A DNA stretch of 64,000 nt from Fulvitalea axinellae (lineage in GTDB: Bacteria > Bacteroidota > Bacteroidia > Cytophagales > Cyclobacteriaceae). The position numbers were made by a program, and so were the translations under genes. Of this stretch, positions 1-9,000 are shown piece by piece. The first letter of the stretch is position 1, and the number at the start of each line of letters is the position of its first letter. The notes under the pieces are model-generated. The model had not been told where the DNA came from. It ran no database searches and saw only the letters and a program-made list of their open reading frames with translations. Location of the stretch: assembly GCF_036492835.1 (NCBI RefSeq), contig NZ_AP025314.1, forward strand, positions 3,266,010-3,330,009, given 5' to 3'.

Positions 1-1
1 C

Positions 2-232
2 GAGTTGGAAAAGGTTTATACCCAAGAAGTCCTCGACCAATTCAAAAACGAAAAGGAAGAGGGATTCTTTATATTCCGCCGCCATATATGCTGGAAAACC
101 CATTTGGTCAGCATCAAGGCGCAAAGGGCCGTCACTGTCCGGTATCTTGAGGAACATGTGGTTCCCGGCAATATCGGCGAGGGTGTGGTTACCTTTGAGG
201 GGCAGACTTATATTGCTGGAAAACCGGACTGA
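2..232 (+). CDS. hypothetical protein, 5' end outside window
   Basis: The reading frame is open from the first complete codon and ends at a TGA at 230-232. A TTG at position 5 could be read as a start, but the frame has no stop upstream of it in the window, so this is more likely the C-terminal part of a longer protein. The visible 76 residues are hydrophilic, with a short aromatic/cysteine stretch (FFIFRRHICW) and no motif I recognise. The gene ends 33 bases before the left inverted repeat of the RAYT element, so the element lies just downstream rather than inside it. Function unknown. Confidence 0.45.
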   Translation, partial: ELEKVYTQEVLDQFKNEKEEGFFIFRRHICWKTHLVSIKAQRAVTVRYLEEHVVPGNIGEGVVTFEGQTYIAGKPD

Positions 233-264
233 TCCAAATGTTTCCATCTGGGGTGTGTCCATCC

Positions 265-315
265 GCATGTTCCCGGGACGATGTCCCGGGCTAACCAATG
301 TAAGGCTTTCAGCCT
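265..315 (+). repeat. left inverted repeat of RAYT element
   Basis: The reverse complement of this 51-bp sequence matches 804-854 at almost every base; differences cluster in the palindrome loop and in a short stretch between the two dyads. It contains the perfect-arm palindrome CCCGGGACGATGTCCCGGG at 272-290. Confidence 0.8.
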
Positions 316-336
316 ATTGAATATCGTATATTATCG

Positions 337-810
337 ATGGCTCAATCTATTTCTAGGCAATATATCCACCTTGTGTTTTCTACCTGGAAACGGGCAGAAA
401 TGATTGATCCCTTGTGGGAACGGGAATTACATAACTATATGGGCGCAATTTTGCACGAGTATCAGTCGCACGCAATCGCCATAAACTCAGTCCCTGATCA
501 CATTCATATTCTTTTTTTGCTCTCAAAAAACCATGCCTTGGCCAGCGTCGTCCAGAAACTGAAACAAAACAGTTCTATATGGATTGGCAAATCCAAAGGA
601 TTGCACGGATTCAAATGGCAAAAAGGTTACGGAGCATTTTCAGTAAGCCAATCAAAGCTGGAAACCGTAAAAAGGTACATCCACCGCCAAAAAGAACATC
701 ACAACAAAGTGTCGCTAGAAGCAGAAATAAGCAAGTTATGCCTAGCCTACCAAGCCCCGAATTTTAACCCGGACTATTATTGGCGAGACGATCAACCCAA
801 ACTAGGCTGA
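337..810 (+). CDS. REP-associated tyrosine transposase (Y1_Tnp)
   Basis: A 157-residue HUH-superfamily transposase of the IS200/RAYT type. The metal-binding HUH motif is visible as His55-Ile-His57 inside SVPDHIHIL, and the likely catalytic tyrosine is Tyr114 in VKRYIHRQKEHH. The N-terminal SRQYIHLVFSTWKR is typical of the family. The length equals a complete single-domain protein and the frame is intact, so it may be active. Proteins of this family nick and rejoin single-stranded DNA at hairpins; here the flanking 51-bp inverted palindromes are the obvious substrates. The stop codon lies inside the right inverted repeat. No TnpB partner is present. Confidence 0.85.
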   Translation: MAQSISRQYIHLVFSTWKRAEMIDPLWERELHNYMGAILHEYQSHAIAINSVPDHIHILFLLSKNHALASVVQKLKQNSSIWIGKSKGLHGFKWQKGYGAFSVSQSKLETVKRYIHRQKEHHNKVSLEAEISKLCLAYQAPNFNPDYYWRDDQPKLG

Positions 811-854
811 AAGCCTTGCATTCATCAGCCCGGGACGATATCCCGGGAACATGC
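804..854 (-). repeat. right inverted repeat of RAYT element
   Basis: Inverted partner of 265-315, with the palindrome CCCGGGACGATATCCCGGG at 829-847. It overlaps the last codons of the transposase gene and ends 46 bases before the stop codon of the convergent dehydrogenase gene, so it may also act as a transcription end for that gene. Confidence 0.8.
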
Positions 855-899
855 AAATGGACCGCCCTTGACGGGAACACGCAGACGGACAAACACAGA

Positions 900-2294
900 C
901 TACAACCTCCCGTCAACAGCCCTCTTAGGCAAAATATTCTTCACATCATAAATCACCCCTTCAGGCGAACAAAGATCACGGATATCCATATCAAGGAATT
1001 CCTTATGCGCTACGGCCAAAACCACAGCGTCGTACTTTTCACCGTTAAGCTCCGGCAACAAATCAAGACCGTACTCATACCTCACCTCGTCAGCCTCGGC
1101 CCATGGATCATACACCGACACATCAGCGCCATAATCCTTCAACTCGTTGATCACGTCTATGGCCTTGGTATTACGGATATCAGGACAATTTTCCTTAAAC
1201 GTAATCCCGAGTGTCAATACCTTGGCCCCTTTGACCGCAGTACCTTTATCAATCATCAACTTTACAGTCTGGCTGGCCACATAAGCCCCCATACCGTCGT
1301 TGAGACGACGTCCCGCCAAAATAATTTCAGGATGATAACCTGTCTCCTGCGCCTTTTGGGCCAGATAGTACGGATCAACTCCTATACAGTGTCCGCCTAC
1401 CAACCCGGGACGGAAAGGCAAGAAATTCCACTTCGTTCCCGCCGCTTCCAAAACATCCGCCGTATCGATATCCATACGGTTAAAGATCTTGGCCAGTTCG
1501 TTGACAAAAGCGATATTAATATCCCGTTGCGAGTTCTCGATCACTTTCGAGGCCTCCGCCACTTTAATATTCGGAGCCAAGTGTGTACCCGCTACTATCA
1601 CGCTCCGGTAGATCTCATCAACCACTTTCCCTATCTCGGGCGTCGATCCCGCCGTTACTTTTTTGATCTTAGTTACGGTATGCTCTTTATCACCCGGATT
1701 GATTCGCTCAGGAGAATATCCGCAATAGAAACCCTCGTTGTATTTCATTCCCGAGAATCTTTCCAGTACCGGAACACATTCATCCTCCGTCACACCCGGA
1801 TATACCGTAGACTCATAAATTACGATATCCCCTTCCCTCAATACCTTGCCCACCGTTTCGCTAGCTTTGTACAAAGGAGTCAGATCAGGGCGGTTATTTC
1901 TGTCCACCGGCGTCGGAACCGTAATTATATAGACATTGGCTTCCGCCAGCATTGCCGTATCGGCAGTAAAGGCTATCCCGAAATCGTTGTCTGACTCATC
2001 ATCAGCCTGCGGAATATTTCCGCCCACGGCTTCCATAGCGAGTCCATCAGCCCCTTCAAGCTCCAACGCCTTTACAGCGTCAAAAGCTACACTGAAATTT
2101 TCACCGGACTCTTTGATTACTTGTCGCAGGTACTCGTCCGACACTTCCAAAGTATGGTCGTGCCCGTCGTTTAGCTCCCGCACACGGGTTTCGTTGATAT
2201 CAAAACCTATAGTCGGGTATTTTCTTCCGAACTCTACCGCAAGTGGCAGACCGACATAACCCAAACCGATTACGGCAATTTTATGCTTACTCAT
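900..2294 (-). CDS. UDP-sugar dehydrogenase, TviB/WbpO type
   Basis: A 464-residue nucleotide-sugar dehydrogenase of the UDP-glucose/GDP-mannose dehydrogenase family. It most resembles TviB/WbpO/VipA enzymes, which oxidise UDP-N-acetyl-hexosamines to uronic acids for capsule or exopolysaccharide. Seen directly: the NAD-binding GLGYVG at residues 10-15, VPTP at 126-129, [12 protein letters not shown] at 191-202, and the active-site [12 protein letters not shown] with Cys303. An acidic segment at about residues 66-108 looks like an insertion, because relatives are usually 420-435 residues. It is the last gene of the minus-strand run upxY-rfbA-rfbB, 32 bases after rfbB. The exact substrate is an inference. 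Confidence 0.85.
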   Translation of the reverse strand: MSKHKIAVIGLGYVGLPLAVEFGRKYPTIGFDINETRVRELNDGHDHTLEVSDEYLRQVIKESGENFSVAFDAVKALELEGADGLAMEAVGGNIPQADDESDNDFGIAFTADTAMLAEANVYIITVPTPVDRNNRPDLTPLYKASETVGKVLREGDIVIYESTVYPGVTEDECVPVLERFSGMKYNEGFYCGYSPERINPGDKEHTVTKIKKVTAGSTPEIGKVVDEIYRSVIVAGTHLAPNIKVAEASKVIENSQRDINIAFVNELAKIFNRMDIDTADVLEAAGTKWNFLPFRPGLVGGHCIGVDPYYLAQKAQETGYHPEIILAGRRLNDGMGAYVASQTVKLMIDKGTAVKGAKVLTLGITFKENCPDIRNTKAIDVINELKDYGADVSVYDPWAEADEVRYEYGLDLLPELNGEKYDAVVLAVAHKEFLDMDIRDLCSPEGVIYDVKNILPKRAVDGRL

Positions 2295-2326
2295 TTTCTT
2301 TGTACAAAAAATATCTGAGGAATATG

Positions 2327-3355
2327 TTAGTCTTTTGTTGTCCCCACAGCCTTAGCCAAATACCAATCCACCGTCTTCACTATCCCAGTCTCAAAGTTCT
2401 CGTCAGCCTTCCAGCCCAGTTCAGTCTCTATTTTGGTGGCGTCGATTGCGTAACGGCGATCATGTCCGGGACGGTCAGTTACGAAACGGATCAACGATTC
2501 GTGCTTTTGGCCGTCAGGCATCGGACGTTTTTCGTCCAGAATCTCGCAGATGGTCCGTACGATATAGATATTCTCCCGCTCGTTACGTCCCCCTATATTG
2601 TATGTCTCGCCGGAACGGCCGGTATGGTAAGCCAAATCAATCCCTTTGCAATGGTCCAACACATAGAGCCAATCACGCACGTTTTTTCCGTCGCCGTATA
2701 CGGGAATTTGTTCGCCGGCCAAGCATTTACGGATAATCGTCGGGATCAGTTTTTCGTCGTGTTGTTTCGGTCCGTAGTTGTTTGAGCAGTTTGACGTCAC
2801 CACATCCATTCCGTAGGTATGATGATAGGCCCTTACGAGCATATCGCTCGAAGCTTTGGAAGCGCTGTACGGACTGTTTGGGGCGTAAGGAGTCGTTTCG
2901 GTAAACAGCCCCTCTTTTCCCAACGTCCCATATACCTCATCAGTGGATACATGATGAAAACGGCAAGACTCATAACCTTCCTTATAGCGGAACGGCCCGT
3001 TCATCCAATGGCTTCGGGCCACGTCAAGAAGCGTGAAAGTACCGTTGACATTAGTCCTGACAAACGCTTCAGGACCGCTGATGGAGTTATCGACATGCGA
3101 TTCGGCAGCGAAGTGTATCACTCCCCTGATATCGAATCTTTCGAAAATCGTTTCCACAACGCCCCTATCGGCTATATCACCCTGAATAAACTCGTAACGG
3201 GCCTCGCCTTCAATCTCTTTTAAGTTCGCCAAGTCGCCCGCGTAAGTCAGCAGGTCGAGGTTGACAATTTTATACTCGGAATATTTCTCCAAAAAGTAGG
3301 GAACGAAATTCGCTCCTATAAATCCGGCACCGCCGGTAATCAGAATGCTTTTCAT
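2327..3355 (-). CDS. rfbB: dTDP-glucose 4,6-dehydratase
   Basis: A short-chain dehydrogenase/reductase family enzyme converting dTDP-glucose to dTDP-4-keto-6-deoxyglucose, the branch point to deoxy and amino sugars of surface polysaccharides. The open frame extends 20 codons further upstream, but the protein family begins at [14 protein letters not shown], so I place the start at 3355 (342 residues). Motifs: NAD-binding GGAGFIG at 8-14, catalytic STDEVYG at 137-143 (Thr138, Asp139, Glu140), and YSASK at 163-167. It is co-directional with rfbA upstream and the UDP-sugar dehydrogenase downstream. No rfbC or rfbD is in this cluster, so the product may feed a non-rhamnose sugar such as a 3- or 4-amino-deoxy sugar. 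Confidence 0.92.
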   Translation of the reverse strand: MKSILITGGAGFIGANFVPYFLEKYSEYKIVNLDLLTYAGDLANLKEIEGEARYEFIQGDIADRGVVETIFERFDIRGVIHFAAESHVDNSISGPEAFVRTNVNGTFTLLDVARSHWMNGPFRYKEGYESCRFHHVSTDEVYGTLGKEGLFTETTPYAPNSPYSASKASSDMLVRAYHHTYGMDVVTSNCSNNYGPKQHDEKLIPTIIRKCLAGEQIPVYGDGKNVRDWLYVLDHCKGIDLAYHTGRSGETYNIGGRNERENIYIVRTICEILDEKRPMPDGQKHESLIRFVTDRPGHDRRYAIDATKIETELGWKADENFETGIVKTVDWYLAKAVGTTKD

Positions 3356-3356
3356 A

Positions 3357-3410
3357 AGTAGTACAAGGTAAATAGTAAAGCGTAAAGAGACTGCTCGAGG
3401 ACAATCTAAA
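3357..3410. repeat. intergenic repeat, copy 1 (rfbB leader)
   Basis: About 50 bases starting AGTAGTACAAGGTAAATAG and continuing to a GAGACT...ACAA.CT.AA tail. The same pattern occurs at 4402-4460 before rfbA, where the AAATAGT motif is present in one extra copy. Both lie just upstream of a start codon on the minus strand. Confidence 0.6.
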
Positions 3411-3493
3411 ACCACAAAACCAACAGGTTAACCCTTCAGATATTCATCTCTCGAAACATAAACTATTTTGCTGGATGTACTTATAATCCGATA

Positions 3494-4375
3494 TTATCCT
3501 TTGGTCTCTACTGTAGCGGGCAGAATCCCCATCAGGTATTTACCGTAACCGCTTTTGAGCAACGGCCTGGCTATTTCCGCCAGTTCTTCAGCGGAAATAA
3601 AGCCCATACGGTAAGCAACTTCCTCTATACAACCAATTTTAAGTCCCTGACGCTCCTCGATTACTTGCACAAACTGGCCGGCTTGCGCCAACGAGTTAAA
3701 CGTTCCGGTATCCAACCAAGCCGTACCGCGGTTCATCATACCTACGCTCAATTTACCTTTCTCAAGGTACACTTTATTAACGTCGGTAATTTCCAACTCG
3801 CCACGCTCGCTTGGCTTTATGGCTTTGGCTATCGACACCACCTCATTATCATAAAAGTATATTCCGGGAACAGCGTAATTGGATTTTGGCTTCTCAGGTT
3901 TTTCCTCCAAAGAAACCGCTCTCATCTCAGAGTCAAACTCGACTACGCCATATCGCTCCGGATCCTGAACATGATAGGCAAACACAATTCCACCGTCCGG
4001 GTCACTAGACTCTTTCAACGTCTTGGAAAGCCCGGCGCCGTAGAAAATATTGTCTCCCAAAACAAGGGCGACCTTATCGTCACCGATAAACTCCTCACCG
4101 ATCAAAAAGGCCTGCGCCAATCCTTCGGGCTTTTCCTGAACAGCGTACTCAAACTTACACCCCAAGTTCTCTCCGTCGCCCAAAAGTTGGCGAAACAAGG
4201 GCAAATCCCTAGGTGTGGAGATGATCAAAACCTCTTTGACACCAGCCATCATTAGGCAGGACAAAGGATAATATATCATCGGTTTGTCGTACACCGGCAT
4301 AAGCTGTTTACTCACCGCCAGAGTCAGCGGATGAAGTCTTGTGCCGGATCCGCCGGCCAGAATAATTCCTTTCAT
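3494..4375 (-). CDS. rfbA: glucose-1-phosphate thymidylyltransferase
   Basis: A 293-residue nucleotidyltransferase making dTDP-glucose from dTTP and glucose-1-phosphate, the step before RfbB. The N-terminus carries the family signature [11 protein letters not shown] at 8-18, followed by the [18 protein letters not shown] sugar/nucleotide-binding region; VLGDNIFYG and the later WLDTG motif are also present. Length and both ends agree with the family. It lies between the UpxY-like regulator (169 bases upstream) and rfbB (138 bases downstream), probably in one transcript. The leader contains the second copy of the intergenic repeat also found before rfbB. Confidence 0.93.
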   Translation of the reverse strand: MKGIILAGGSGTRLHPLTLAVSKQLMPVYDKPMIYYPLSCLMMAGVKEVLIISTPRDLPLFRQLLGDGENLGCKFEYAVQEKPEGLAQAFLIGEEFIGDDKVALVLGDNIFYGAGLSKTLKESSDPDGGIVFAYHVQDPERYGVVEFDSEMRAVSLEEKPEKPKSNYAVPGIYFYDNEVVSIAKAIKPSERGELEITDVNKVYLEKGKLSVGMMNRGTAWLDTGTFNSLAQAGQFVQVIEERQGLKIGCIEEVAYRMGFISAEELAEIARPLLKSGYGKYLMGILPATVETKG

Positions 4376-4401
4376 ATTACTTTTAGACGGGTATACTCAA
4401 T

Positions 4402-4460
4402 TAGTACAAAGTAAATAGTAAATAGTAAAGTGTAACGAGACTACTTGGGAACAACTTAAA
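4402..4460. repeat. intergenic repeat, copy 2 (rfbA leader)
   Basis: TAGTACAAAGTAAATAGTA with a tandem AAATAGT duplication, followed by TGTAACGAGACTAC and an ACAACTTAAA tail. It is clearly related to 3357-3410. The function is unknown; it could be a small mobile or recombination-derived spacer. Confidence 0.6.
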
Positions 4461-4544
4461 GAAACTGCCGCTCAGTCGATTGATCTTTTCAACTTCAGAA
4501 ATCAACATTTTAAAACAAAACCGATACCTGCAGAATGGTTATAA

Positions 4545-5072
4545 TTAGTCTACGGAAGCCGTCTCGGAAACCACCTTAAGGTTCTCCACCGGGATATCAA
4601 CCACCACTGCCTGCCCCAAGGTCTCTAAGCGTACCATTACACGGCGCGCGCCTTGGTGGTCCATCACTTCCCCTTCACAATCCGCAAAAGGGCCGAACTC
4701 TATCATCACCCTTTCGCCCGGTTTTATATCCGAGGCATCGAGCACTTCTATCACTTTCTCGTCGCCGGCCATCCGTCGGATAAACTCCATCTGCGAATCC
4801 GGCAATATGGCGGGACGATTCTCATGGTAAACAAACCATGAAACCCCTTTATCCTGAAGAGCAGCCAGGTATTCCCTATCGTCATTCAGGTGGATAAAGA
4901 CATACGAATTAAACAGTGGCACTTCCACCATTTTCTTTCTGTCGCTCCACTGCCGTAATTCTTTTTTTGTAGGGAAGAATACGTCAAACCCTTCCCGGGC
5001 CAATCTCTCGGCTACTTTTTTTTCGGAACGGGACTTTGTATACAGTACGTACCAAGCTTTTCTAAAACTCAT
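4545..5072 (-). CDS. UpxY/NusG-like transcription antiterminator
   Basis: A 175-residue NusG paralogue. An NGN domain occupies roughly residues 5-105 (start AWYVLYTKSRSEKKVAERL, then FFPTKKELRQWSDRKK and VPLFNSYVFIHL). A KOW-type domain follows at about 120-170 (GERVMIEFGPFADCEGEV). In Bacteroides, UpxY proteins of this architecture are the first gene of capsule operons and let RNA polymerase read through the operon's own leader. Here it also heads a sugar-nucleotide cluster (rfbA, rfbB, dehydrogenase) and is preceded by a long untranslated region, so the same role is a reasonable inference. Housekeeping NusG is less likely given the context and sequence. Confidence 0.82.
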   Translation of the reverse strand: MSFRKAWYVLYTKSRSEKKVAERLAREGFDVFFPTKKELRQWSDRKKMVEVPLFNSYVFIHLNDDREYLAALQDKGVSWFVYHENRPAILPDSQMEFIRRMAGDEKVIEVLDASDIKPGERVMIEFGPFADCEGEVMDHQGARRVMVRLETLGQAVVVDIPVENLKVVSETASVD

Positions 5073-5241
5073 TTCCGGAACTGTTTAGGTCTTTGCGTTT
5101 ATACTGAATCTAAAGGACATATCCCTAACGCAAAAACTTGTAATCTCTTTTTTTAGCTCAAGAAAAAATCTTTCGCTCACAACGATATGAAAACATCGTC
5201 ATTTTACCGAAAAAACACGGACAAAATCTAGCCTGACCTAT

Positions 5242-5264
5242 ACAGCTTCGCCCTTTCAGTCCCA
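5242..5264. repeat. 23-bp direct repeat, copy 1
   Basis: ACAGCTTCGCCCTTTCAG followed by TCCCA, identical to 5302-5324 and exactly 60 bases apart. The flanks are unrelated. It lies in the putative leader of the upxY-like gene. Confidence 0.75.
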
Positions 5265-5301
5265 ATTATTGAAACTTAAACGCCGGCAGAATTATCTAGG
5301 C

Positions 5302-5324
5302 ACAGCTTCGCCCTTTCAGTCCCA
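5302..5324. repeat. 23-bp direct repeat, copy 2
   Basis: Second identical copy. Here the 3' end overlaps an inverted repeat (AGTCCC at 5318-5323 with GGGACT at 5330-5335), which copy 1 lacks. Confidence 0.75.
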
Positions 5325-5435
5325 TTCAAGGGACTTCCGTAAAAGAAAAACCTCCGAAAACCGGCCCAAACGGGCTAGATTCGAAAAAAACAACTGACAA
5401 ACGGAGACTACCACTGTCAGAAATTTTAACGGTGG

Positions 5436-5443
5436 CAAATATA
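5436..5443 (-). promoter_or_regulatory. TAnnTTTG-type -7 box for the upxY operon
   Basis: On the minus strand this reads TATATTTG, a match to the Bacteroidota -7 consensus TAnnTTTG. No clear TTTG -33 box is visible at the usual distance. If used, the transcript would have a leader of about 355 bases containing both 23-bp repeats. Confidence 0.35.
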
Positions 5444-6079
5444 ATAAAAGGCCCTCCTAATATAAAAATCCCAGAAGTTTTTTTAATTAAAATAATATCT
5501 CGTTAATCATTTGGGATTATTACAAAAATTCCATGTTGCTATGAATCAGAATTCATTTATTCTATTTTCAGAGCACTTCACTCGTTTTCATTACATCAAC
5601 CCACAATTATGAATACATTTTTTATGTGGACAACACGAACATAAACACAATACAATACCGCTAATCAATATGGACATTTTACCTGCGCAACATCCCAACA
5701 ACAACACTTCGCATAACGGAAAAAATCATCGCAAAAGACATCCGTCATCACAAAATAGAGCTAAATATTTCCATCATATTTTAAAATCAGCAGTGTCATA
5801 TAAATGAACATAAAAACTCACCCCAAATACGCACCCCGAAAAAATACATTATTAAAAATCACCCCTAAACAAACAGGACTTACATTTCACCACCAAAACA
5901 CATGCTAATCAAAAAAGCTCGTACCCTTAACTCGATCGCAAACCGAAACCAAGAGAAACGACCTGCCAGACAACATTGAATTCATAAAAAAATATACACT
6001 CATTTTCTATAAGCAAAAAAATCAGGGGTTCACTAATGCACAACCCCTGCACATGACTCTTCTAAATCAATATTTTTCT

Positions 6080-9000
6080 TTATTCCACTCTGAATCGCCT
6101 CACTAAAACACTACCGTCAAAGATTAGCGTCACCACATAAACACCCGAAGCCAACCCCTCACATGATAATTCCCGTCGTCCAACTCCATTAAAAACCCTA
6201 CAAACCCTACCATTCAGACTCAAAACCCTTAGTTCGGAGCCTAAACCAAAATTGACAAACATTTTTGCGCCCAAAATCCGAAGCCTCTCTTCGTCTGAAT
6301 TTTCCAATTGCAAAACTTGCCTCTCCACTACCCTAACCTCCCACACTTTTTCATCTCCATTCTCGGCCACGACTTTAATCTTCAAAACACCATTTTCAGG
6401 ATAACCCAAAACTTCAAAGCTTGCCTTATCCGAAACCTCAACATCCAATTCATCAATGTTGAAAACCCCTTCCGTTATTTCCAGAACAAAGACGCTCTCG
6501 CTTGGATTGAAATCGACCGGCTCACCTCTCCAACTCAACGAAAGTATTTCCTTCGCATCCGAAAACGGAGGCAAAACCGTCACAAGTCCCCCAACAAAAG
6601 TAATTTCGTAATTAGATGAGGTCAAGCCTTGAGGCATTACCCTATCACCCACAAGATCAAACACCAATTCACCTTTCAAATCTTCCGGACCGTCAGCATA
6701 AACAAACCCTGAATATTCAACCTCAAAATCCAATTCGTCTTCACCGTACCGGATCGTCGCATCCAGAGCTTTGACTTCAAGAGGTGCTTTCTTTACCAGA
6801 AAAGAGACTTCAACAGGCTCGGCAGGTTTATATCGCCCAGACCCCGACTGAGAAGTTCTTAATTTTGCTTCTCCAGCCCCTACTATCAGAACCCCACCTT
6901 CATTATTTACAGTCACGATTCCCGGAGTTAAACTCTCAAACTCAGGCAACATACCCGAACTGGATGATGCGTCCAGCACAAAATATGCGTCTCCATACAC
7001 TTTATCTGAGGGCTGATTTACCGCAAGCGTTTGCTCTCCTGGCAGTATAGTTAACCTCCCATACTCGTATAAAATATTATAATTCACTGAAGAATAACCG
7101 GACACCGTAACCTCCCCCTCATTTATTTCAAACACAGGCTCTCCAAAAAGCGAATCTTCAGTATCTCCGTTCACAAAACCCGAAAACGTCAACTCCGGCA
7201 CATACTCTTCCCCAAATTCAATCTCCGCATCAACCACTCCGACAACCAAATCCGCCCTTTGAATATCCAACTCCATATCCACGGAAACCGCCTCATATAC
7301 ACCATCACCTTCCTGACTCAAGGTTACTGTCACATTTCCAGCATTTTTGATATTCAAATAGCCATCTTCCACACCACAAACCCCCTCATCACTTATCGAT
7401 ATTTTGACAGGAAGTCCCGAAGTTGCGCTGACAGCAAAAGCCTGCGGAGGCATTCCGTAACGCAATTCCTTCAAATAAGGTAAAACTATTTTCTGAACTC
7501 TCTTCTTTGTCTGAGCCATCACCCTTATTTCCATCTCACGCCCATTAAGCTTATGAGAAACAAAACTCTCCACCTGATTTTCATTATATACAGAAGCTTC
7601 AAATCGAATAAAAATCCGAATTGAGGACTCACCTGACACAGGGATATTTAACGAATTCGAAAATGGCCCTTCAGGTGACAATGACAAACCAAAACCCTCC
7701 GGCGCAACAATCTTCACTTCGCCCGACCCTATTGAATATCGCACCTCATAAGACTCCAGAACCGACACGTTCCCGACCAAGACTTCTCCAAAATCAATAT
7801 CGGTCTTTGACAGCGCAAAAGACTCGCTTGCCGTTCTGAACGGAAACTCGATGACAGTTTCAGCACCAGACCAAACCAAACACAAAGTATAGTTCTCATC
7901 TGCCTCCAACTCCTCTAGAGTTAGTACGGACTCGGATATAGTCACTTCACATTCTTTACCCTCCGCCAAAATTCCCCCCAAGCTTGGAATTTCACCACCT
8001 CCCTTCACCAATACATATCGAAGCTCAGTTTTTGCATTACCTTTCAAGTAAATCTCAACTTTTTCCCAAGCCACCGTTTTTAGTTTCGGGTAACCTTCCT
8101 CTAACTTAAAGGCAGGGCCCACGCCTTCAAATTCATGCAAACCGGGCACACTCCAATCATTCTTACCCAAAACTTCCCATTCCGATTCGTCAGGCAACGC
8201 CCAGAGTTTCACTCCGTTCAAAACAGTTTTTTGACGAACCAATGTTTTATCTTTCAACACATTGCCCATCCCTTCTTTTCCCAACAAATCTACTGGCAGA
8301 AAACTCTCGCCGTCTTTACGGAACAACCCTATCCGATCATCCCCATTGAAGCTGAAGCCCACTAACGTATCCGCCAAAAATTTCAGCGATGGAGAAGTTC
8401 TGCTATCCTTATTCACCAACAAGAGAGTCTCGCCATGAGCCAGTTCACCCGAAAGCGCCACTTTCCTTTTGTCCGATTCAAAATCAATCGGTTTATCCCC
8501 ATCCGACCAGAAGATGTATAAACCATCAAGATTCACACCCCCTCCTGTTCCGTTAAAAAGTTCAAGAAACTTATCGTAGCCACTGCCTTCCAACATTTTC
8601 GAAATAAAAATGGATTCGGCTCCTTTCGGTGATTTCCCGTAATCGTCATCCAACAACACCAACGTCACTTTACTCCTTGACCCCTTTTCCAATTGTTGTC
8701 CATCGACGTTTAGGCCTAAGGATAAAATTTCCCTTTTCCTTTCCCGCTCATTATCATCTACGACTTTCAAAAGCACTTCAGCCTCCGTTCGCCCCGGAGC
8801 AAAACTCACCTCAGTTCGAGACAATTCAAAATCCGAGGCTTCGGCCCACGAAGGCGCTTCCCAGACTAACTCGGTCGAAACCTCATAATCCAATACTTCT
8901 GAGAGTTCTATTTTTAGCCTGATTTCGGAATTGCCAGACTCGCCCGCTATTAAAGTATCTGCCGACAGACTCACGACAGGCAAGACAGTCGAACCTTCTT

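Larger units (their letters stand above)
265..854 (+). mobile_element. RAYT (IS200-like) element with REP-type ends
   Basis: A 590-bp unit made of one Y1 transposase gene flanked by near-identical 51-bp inverted sequences (265-315 and 804-854). Each end carries a strong palindrome (272-290 and 829-847, 7-bp arms of CCCGGGA around a 5-base loop) followed by a second, shorter AAGGCT...AGCCT-type dyad. This matches REP-associated tyrosine transposases, which act on single-stranded hairpins. No target duplication is expected for this chemistry and I see none. The element sits between the end of the sugar-nucleotide operon and an unrelated plus-strand gene. Confidence 0.75.
5073..6079. other. 1-kb non-coding AT-rich region upstream of upxY-like gene
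   Basis: No open reading frame longer than about 60 codons on either strand. The upxY-proximal third contains the 23-bp direct repeat pair (5242, 5302), a small AGTCCC/GGGACT dyad at 5318-5335 and a minus-strand TATATTTG box near 5436. The rest (about 5450-6050) is very AT-rich and I see nothing recognisable in it. The long leader fits an antiterminator-controlled capsule-type operon. Confidence 0.6.

Noticed and set aside
780..1994. 404-codon plus-strand open frame
   Set aside because: Lies antisense to the well-supported UDP-sugar dehydrogenase gene; composition (Arg/His/Ile-rich) and lack of motifs mark it as a shadow.
3356..3415. Longer N-terminus for rfbB
   Set aside because: The extra 20 residues come from the intergenic repeat and are absent from the family; MKSILITGG is the normal start.
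5242..5324. CRISPR remnant (repeat contains GGGACTGAAAG on the minus strand, like many CRISPR repeat ends)
   Set aside because: Only two copies, 23 bp each, no further repeats or cas genes; kept as a leader repeat instead.
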